This document shows, piece after piece, positions 6,941 to 10,916 of a DNA stretch of 10,916 nucleotides. The translations under genes were made by a program, and so were the position numbers. Every line of letters begins with the position of its first letter. The first letter of the stretch is position 1. Origin of the DNA: CAZNLL01 sp964573885 (GTDB lineage: Bacteria > Desulfobacterota > DSM-4660 > Desulfatiglandales > Desulfatiglandaceae); assembly GCA_964573885.1 (NCBI GenBank), contig CAZNLL010000121.1, positions 1-10,916 on the forward strand, in the 5' to 3' direction. A model generated the notes under the pieces. That model ran no database searches. It saw only the letters and a list, made by a program, of their open reading frames with translations, and was not told where the DNA came from.

Positions 6941-8037
6941 AACGGAAGCCCTCTATGCCGGTTCATCAATCGTGAAAACGCCACATACTTACTGCCCAGA
7001 AAATTGAAGACAGTAGCCGCCAGGATTCCCAAAAGGCTGGCCAGGATATACCAGGGCCTTTCGCCCATTTGGACATATTCTATGAGGAGGTGCATTATAC
7101 CAATCCGGACACCCAGACCGAAGAGGCAGATCCCCACAAAGGAAAGATAACTGGTGGATATGCTGACCCGCCTTCCGTATTCAAAGGTCCAGATCCGATC
7201 CCATATATAATTCCAGGTCACAGCGCCCAGGAAGGCAAGGACCGCCGCGGAGCGGGGATCAAAGAAGAGGAAGTCCACGAAGGCCACCAGAACGAGGGTA
7301 TCCACCAGGAGCCCTGAAAGGCCCACGATGCAGAATCGCATAAACTGACGCAGCCCGGGATAGCGGTAGCCGTAAAGGCGGAAGAGGTGCCGGAGGTAGT
7401 CGATCTGGGCCTTGAGTCCCAATTTGCTCTGACCCCTCTTTCGATCAGAAAACACAATGGGGATCTCCATAAAGCGGGGTTCCGCCTTCACCATGATCTC
7501 CAGTACGATTTTCCATCCCGAAGGATCCAGGTCCACGCCATCGACCAGGCTCCTTCTTACCGCCATAAAGCCGCTTGTGGGGTCGGAGAGCGGGCTGAGC
7601 CCTCTGGCCAGGAGACCTGCCCCTTTACTGATTAACCGCCTGACCAAAGGCCAGGCCTCTACACCTCCCCCCCTCATATATCGACTCCCCACCGTGACGT
7701 CACAGCGTCTCTCGAGAATGGGCCTGACCAAATCGGGCACCTTTTCCACGGGATGGCTCAGGTCTGCATCCATGATCACGCATACATCCCCCTTGGACAG
7801 TTCAAGGCCCTCGATGACCGCCCTGGCAAGCCCCCTTTCATGCCTGCGCACATGGACCCGTAAGGGAAAGGCCTCAGCCAGGCCCTCAGCGGTGTGGGCT
7901 GTGCCGTCAGGGGAATCGTCGTCAACCACGATGATCTCGCCCTCCAATCCTTGCTCGTCCAGCATCATAGAGATCCTGGGGACGAGGATACGGATATTTT
8001 CGGCCTCGTTATATGTGGGCAGGATAATAGAGATCAC
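6937..8037 (-). CDS. DPM1-like polyprenyl-phosphate mannosyltransferase fused to a GtrA domain
   Basis: This 366-residue protein starts at GTG with a GGGGG ribosome site seven bases upstream. Residues 1 to ~225 form a DPM1-type GT2 domain: LPTYNEAENI (6-15), DDDSPDGT (39-46), RGLARAVIEG (68-77), DADLSHP (90-96), GSRY, DPTSGFMAVRR and RKRGQSKLG. Residues ~231-355 form a GtrA domain with about four helices: FCIVGLSGLLVDTL, NYIWDRIWTF and FNFLGSKYVAF. DPM1 enzymes make polyprenyl-phosphate mannose (or glucose) from the GDP- or UDP-sugar. GtrA proteins are proposed to help flip the lipid-linked sugar. The fusion would couple synthesis and flipping for the GT-C enzymes encoded on either side. It follows the TMTC-like gene after 40 bp and overlaps the GtrB-like gene by 4 bp. 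The sugar is most often mannose in this family, but that is not proven here. Confidence 0.93.
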   Translation of the reverse strand: MISIILPTYNEAENIRILVPRISMMLDEQGLEGEIIVVDDDSPDGTAHTAEGLAEAFPLRVHVRRHERGLARAVIEGLELSKGDVCVIMDADLSHPVEKVPDLVRPILERRCDVTVGSRYMRGGGVEAWPLVRRLISKGAGLLARGLSPLSDPTSGFMAVRRSLVDGVDLDPSGWKIVLEIMVKAEPRFMEIPIVFSDRKRGQSKLGLKAQIDYLRHLFRLYGYRYPGLRQFMRFCIVGLSGLLVDTLVLVAFVDFLFFDPRSAAVLAFLGAVTWNYIWDRIWTFEYGRRVSISTSYLSFVGICLFGLGVRIGIMHLLIEYVQMGERPWYILASLLGILAATVFNFLGSKYVAFSRLMNRHRGLPF

Positions 8038-8077
8038 GTGACAGCCCCCAAGTTAAATATGACCGGCCTTATACTAT

Positions 8078-10207
8078 TTAATGCCCGTTTATTTTTCCAT
8101 TCCTTTTTCCACTTTCTTCCTCCCGGTCCTCCAGCGCTTTGCGGAGGTGGCCGAGGAGACATGCCGAAGATTCCTCTTCCCAATACCCTGTCTTGGAGAT
8201 AAGTGCCTCTACATCCTTAAAGAGGCCCGGTCTCCGGATTATGATGTCCGCTATCTCCTCCACCTGCTCGTGGGCTTGAGCCTTGCTGCCGGTCCTGAGA
8301 TAAACCACTGCCAGATGCAGGCGAGGGGTCAGGTTCTTGGGGTCCATTCGGGTTAACGCCTTAAAGCAGACCGCGGCCTGGTCCAATCGGTCCGCCTCTT
8401 TAAAGGCCACTCCCAGATACAGGAGGGCCCTCTTCTTCAATCCCTCATGGTCCAAGGCCTTTTCCAGGTAAAGAATCGCCTCTTCAGGCCTGCCCCTCTT
8501 CAAGCAGAGAAGCCCCATGTTGAAATTGATATGCGGGTCATGGGGATTGGCGTGAACGGCCTCCCTCAAGTAATGCCCGGCAAGCTTTTGGTTCCCCTCC
8601 TTGCCGTACACGGCTCCCAGGTTGCCCAAGGCATAGTAAAAGTCCGGGTCCAGGCGTAAGGCCTCTTTATAAAAAGAAATGGCCCTCTCAGGATCGTTCC
8701 GGGCCTCATACAACCGACCAAGGTTATAATAGGTGATGATCTTTTCATCCCGTTTTTGAATTCCCGGGCTCTCCAAGGCCTTTTTATAGGCCGAGAGGGC
8801 CTTTTCCAGGCATCCATGATCGTGGTAATAAACGCCTAAATTATGGTGGACCCGGAACTGATCGGGCGATTTTCGGGCGGCGTCCGTCCACAGGGTCTTC
8901 GGGTCCTGCCAGTCGAAATTCCGCACAAAGGTGCCATATCCGAGGCCGATCAAGGCCCCCATCACCACCACCGAAACCGCCACCCTTACACCCATCTTGT
9001 TTCGGAACCGCTCTAAGAGGCGCCCCAGCCCCGCTGCAATGGGTGCAAAGAAGAGCATGGAGGGGATGTAGTTTCGGTGTTCAAAGACCAGTTCCAGGGG
9101 TAGGACACTGGATTCGATGATGTGGTTGAGGAAGAAAAAAAGGTAACAAAACGAGAAAAGAGGATATTTCCTGGCCCGGAGGATCAAAAAGGTGATGGAC
9201 GCCAAGACAAAGACAAGGGCAAAGAGGGTGGAAGGAGGATCAAAGGGAGAGGTTGAAACGGCCATGGAATGGGCGATATTAAGCCGGCTCGGCACCGGGT
9301 AGAGAAGGAGAGAGGCATACAATACAATAACACGGGGTTCGGTCAAAAGCCTCTGTGCCAGCGTAAAGGGCCGTCCTGTATATCCCTCCCTGATCAACGA
9401 AAAGAGCTCTTCTCCTCTGTACCCCAGAAACATCAGGAAAAGCGCCAGGGCAAACCCGGAAAAGAGGAGAATTTTTTTCCTGTGTCTGCCCCTGGTCGCA
9501 TTCTGAAATCCTTTCAAGAGCATGAGTTCATATAAAAAGAGGGTTACGGGGAGGATGACGGCGTTTTCCTTGGACCCCAGGGCCAGCATAAAGGACACCG
9601 AAGCGAGGAGAAAGAAGGTCAAACGCGTCCCTCGCCGGGTGATCCGGGCCTTTAAGTAAAGATACATGGTCAGCACATAGAACATGCCGGCCAGAGACGC
9701 CATCCTTTGAACAATGTATGTCACACTCTGAACCTGGACCGGGTTGACGGCCCAGAAAAGGGCCCCCAGGAGGGCGACCCGATAGGCCATGTGCTTATAT
9801 CTGGATGCCAGCAAGGGCAGGCGGAGGGTATGATAGATAAAAAGGAAGAGGAAGAACGCGGCGCCCAGGTGGATCAGTATGTTGACCACGTGATACCCGG
9901 TGACATTAAGCCCCCCGAAATAGTAATTCAGGGCAAAGCTCAGGCCGGCCACGGGCCTGTAAAGGACGCCCGGATCCCTCAGGTCCGAGAAAAAGGAGCC
10001 CCTGATCCCTTCCCAGGAAAACTCTTTTAAATGAATGTGGGGATTCTCGGTGATGTTGGGCCGGTCGTCAAGCTGCCAGGCACAGTGGAGGGAATTGCCG
10101 TATATGAGGAAGATAACGGAACACAGGGCCAGGAAGGCCAGGAGGGCTTTTCTGACATGGGAAAGGCCTTTTTTCTCAGGCATGTGCCCTTCATCGCCCG
10201 GATGCAT
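8078..10207 (-). CDS. TMTC-like GT-C glycosyltransferase with C-terminal TPRs
   Basis: The protein is up to 709 residues. A first helix at about 20-38 is followed by the loop WQLDDRPNITENPHI with the Asp47-Asp48 pair, then YRPVAGLSFALNYYFGG and YHVVNILIH. These are hallmarks of the TMTC/bacterial O-glycosyltransferase GT-C group, where the paired Asp is the expected catalytic site. About eight or more further hydrophobic segments reach residue ~425. Residues ~449-660 contain about six TPRs (VHHNLGVYYHDHGCLEKAL, YYNLGRLYEARNDPERAI, LGNLGAVYGKEG, and others). In animals TMTC1-4 transfer O-mannose from dolichyl-phosphate mannose to cadherins; the bacterial substrate is unknown. The ATG at 10207 is the longest start. 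The Met at residue 9 (ATG 10183) is an alternative with AAGGG close upstream. The gene lies just past the pilin terminator and 40 bp before the DPM1-GtrA gene, suggesting the enzyme uses that gene's product. Confidence 0.9.
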   Translation of the reverse strand: MHPGDEGHMPEKKGLSHVRKALLAFLALCSVIFLIYGNSLHCAWQLDDRPNITENPHIHLKEFSWEGIRGSFFSDLRDPGVLYRPVAGLSFALNYYFGGLNVTGYHVVNILIHLGAAFFLFLFIYHTLRLPLLASRYKHMAYRVALLGALFWAVNPVQVQSVTYIVQRMASLAGMFYVLTMYLYLKARITRRGTRLTFFLLASVSFMLALGSKENAVILPVTLFLYELMLLKGFQNATRGRHRKKILLFSGFALALFLMFLGYRGEELFSLIREGYTGRPFTLAQRLLTEPRVIVLYASLLLYPVPSRLNIAHSMAVSTSPFDPPSTLFALVFVLASITFLILRARKYPLFSFCYLFFFLNHIIESSVLPLELVFEHRNYIPSMLFFAPIAAGLGRLLERFRNKMGVRVAVSVVVMGALIGLGYGTFVRNFDWQDPKTLWTDAARKSPDQFRVHHNLGVYYHDHGCLEKALSAYKKALESPGIQKRDEKIITYYNLGRLYEARNDPERAISFYKEALRLDPDFYYALGNLGAVYGKEGNQKLAGHYLREAVHANPHDPHINFNMGLLCLKRGRPEEAILYLEKALDHEGLKKRALLYLGVAFKEADRLDQAAVCFKALTRMDPKNLTPRLHLAVVYLRTGSKAQAHEQVEEIADIIIRRPGLFKDVEALISKTGYWEEESSACLLGHLRKALEDREEESGKRNGKINGH

Positions 10208-10246
10208 GATGGTTCTTGCCCGCCCACTCTCAAGACCCTGTATAAA

Positions 10247-10282
10247 ACAAAAAAGTGAACCGGCAAAGAAGCCGGTTCACTT
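10247..10282 (-). terminator. Strong intrinsic terminator after the pilin gene
   Basis: The stem arms GTGAACCGGC (10255-10264) and GCCGGTTCAC (10271-10280) pair perfectly around a 6-base loop, and two more A-T pairs extend the stem to 12 bp. On the minus strand the stem is followed by TTTTTTGTTTT (10254-10244). It sits between the pilin stop and the TMTC-like start, so the pilin should be mainly monocistronic. Weak promoter-like boxes for the next gene (TTGCCG, 16 bases, TATACA) overlap the stem and U-tract, but are not convincing. Confidence 0.94.
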
Positions 10283-10303
10283 CTAAGACACACCCGAAAT
10301 ACA

Positions 10304-10678
10304 TTAATGGGTCACAGTACCACCGGGGCCGATCAGATAGTAGGTGGTATCCCCGGAGGAGTGGTAAGCGGTCATGGTGTAACGATCCGAACCGGCACCG
10401 CCGCTGATGGATACATTTTCAGAGGTATAGAATCCGTAAGTCGCGCCGATCAGGTTGGTGGGTGCGCTCTCATAGGACTGGTTGTCCACATAATAGGCCT
10501 CCTGGGCCGTGGCCGCATTTCTTATGTCGGCCTGGGCCGCGGAGTTGTATGATCGGGTCCTGTAAGCCGAAAATTGGGGGATGGCAATGGCCGCCAGGAT
10601 CCCAATGATGGCAATAACGATCATCAACTCAATGAGCGTAAAACCTCTTTCGTCCTTATTGGTAAGCTTGGTCAACAT
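10304..10678 (-). CDS. Type IV pilin (PilA-like major or abundant minor pilin)
   Basis: This 124-residue prepilin starts at the ATG at 10678; AGGAGG six bases upstream favours it over the longer start at 10693. The 12-residue positively charged leader (MLTKLTNKDERG) ends in Gly, followed by FTLIELMIVIAIIGILAAI: the prepilin peptidase (PilD) site with Phe+1 and the essential Glu+5. The mature form is 112 residues: a conserved N-terminal helix, the SAYRTRSYNSAAQADIRNAA region, then a short Gly/Ser/Thr/Tyr-rich C-terminal domain (residues ~60-124). There are no cysteines, so the disulfide-bounded D-region of Pseudomonas-type pilins is absent. The protein would be assembled into a type IV pilus at the inner membrane. 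No pilB, pilC, pilD or pilQ gene is in the window. Its 5' region carries a sigma-54-like promoter. The neighbouring glycosyltransferases make it a candidate glycoprotein, but this is inference. Confidence 0.95.
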   Translation of the reverse strand: MLTKLTNKDERGFTLIELMIVIAIIGILAAIAIPQFSAYRTRSYNSAAQADIRNAATAQEAYYVDNQSYESAPTNLIGATYGFYTSENVSISGGAGSDRYTMTAYHSSGDTTYYLIGPGGTVTH

Positions 10679-10684
10679 CTGTTT

Positions 10685-10690
10685 CCTCCT
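10685..10690 (-). promoter_or_regulatory. Ribosome binding site of the pilin gene
   Basis: AGGAGG lies six bases before the ATG at 10678, inside the longer stretch GAGGAGGAAACAG. It is the strongest Shine-Dalgarno sequence in the window, as expected for a highly expressed pilin. It also lies between the two possible starts and excludes the one at 10693. Confidence 0.9.
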
Positions 10691-10719
10691 CAATTCTGAA
10701 CTTCTGATGAAAATTTGAT

Positions 10720-10739
10720 ATTCTGATCATGATCAAAAT
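10720..10739. promoter_or_regulatory. 20-bp inverted repeat in the pilin 5' leader (possible operator)
   Basis: The core TGATCATGATCA (10724-10735) is a perfect 12-bp palindrome, and the symmetry extends to 10720-10739 with a single mismatched pair. It is about 45-60 bases upstream of the pilin ATG and downstream of the proposed sigma-54 promoter, so it would be in the transcript leader. It may be a protein binding site or a weak RNA hairpin; the regulator is unknown. Confidence 0.35.
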
Positions 10740-10838
10740 CCAAACCTAAGGCTCCTCTACCAGCACCCCCTTTCTCCCTTAATTGGAATCGCCCAAAAGG
10801 GCAGTCGCGTAAAATAAAATGGCCATTATCATGGAACA

Positions 10839-10854
10839 TTCAAGAAACGTGCCA
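10839..10854 (-). promoter_or_regulatory. Sigma-54 (RpoN) promoter upstream of the pilin gene
   Basis: The minus strand reads TGGCACGTTTCTTGAA at 10854-10839. The -24 element TGGCACG is perfect and the spacing correct; the -12 element is TTGAA where TTGCA or TTGCT is consensus, one mismatch. Transcription would start near 10829, giving a leader of about 150 bases to the pilin ATG. Many pilA genes are controlled by RpoN together with PilR-type activators, so position and motif agree. The activator site, if any, would lie beyond the right edge. Confidence 0.7.
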
Positions 10855-10916
10855 GTTATGCTGTTCTTTTGCAGGAAAACAAAACTCTCCTATTTTTCCA
10901 GCCACATAAGTCCCAT

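Noticed and set aside
10792..10803. GCCC-AAAA-GGGC hairpin in the pilin leader as a terminator or riboswitch
   Set aside because: The stem is four pairs with a mismatch directly outside, and no known riboswitch core or U-tract accompanies it.
10855..10916. Possible end of an upstream minus-strand gene at the right edge
   Set aside because: All three minus frames reach a stop within the segment, but too little sequence is present to decide whether any is coding.

Overview
This window is a minus-strand cluster of integral-membrane glycosyltransferases next to a type IV pilin gene. It looks chromosomal and Gram-negative. Features pointing to a Desulfobacterota-like (former Deltaproteobacteria) bacterium are the pilin type, a sigma-54-like promoter in front of it, large GT-C enzymes with C-terminal TPRs, and mixed ATG/GTG/TTG starts. 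This taxonomic call is an inference and is not proven by any marker gene. All genes with good support read right to left on the minus strand.

Layout in transcription order (right to left): (1) a 238-bp non-coding leader at the right edge with a near-consensus sigma-54 promoter and a 20-bp inverted repeat; (2) a class III-signal type IV pilin, closed by a strong intrinsic terminator; (3) a TMTC-like GT-C glycosyltransferase with about six C-terminal TPRs; (4) a DPM1-like family 2 glycosyltransferase fused to a GtrA flippase-like membrane domain (GTG start); (5) a GtrB/ArnC-like polyprenyl-phosphate glycosyltransferase with a TTG start overlapping the previous stop; (6) an 86-bp relic of a lost gene; (7) and (8) two tandem DUF2723/TMEM260-like GT-C proteins with C-terminal TPRs; (9) a YfhO-like multi-pass membrane protein running off the left edge and absent from simple closed-ORF calls because its stop lies outside the window.

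The most unusual feature is a direct repeat of 1462 bp (2163-3624 and 4412-5873, spacing 2249 bp), with no mismatch found by eye. Each copy carries the 3' tip of one paralogue, a 188-bp intergenic leader and the first 396 codons of a DUF2723 gene. The two tandem genes therefore have an identical membrane catalytic module, but switch abruptly after codon 396, about 20 residues past the last predicted membrane helix, to clearly diverged periplasmic TPR arms. A ghost 3' end of a further copy lies upstream. The pattern fits unequal crossing-over or gene conversion between paralogues followed by deletion.

Working model (inference): the two family 2 enzymes make and present polyprenyl-phosphate-linked sugars. 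The GT-C enzymes (TMTC-like, two DUF2723, and possibly the YfhO-like protein) spend them on extracytoplasmic acceptors, with the TPR arms choosing the targets. The adjacent Ser/Thr-rich pilin is one candidate acceptor. In animals, TMTC, TMEM260 and DPM1 are the parts of non-classical O-mannosylation, so this locus resembles a bacterial collection of the same parts.
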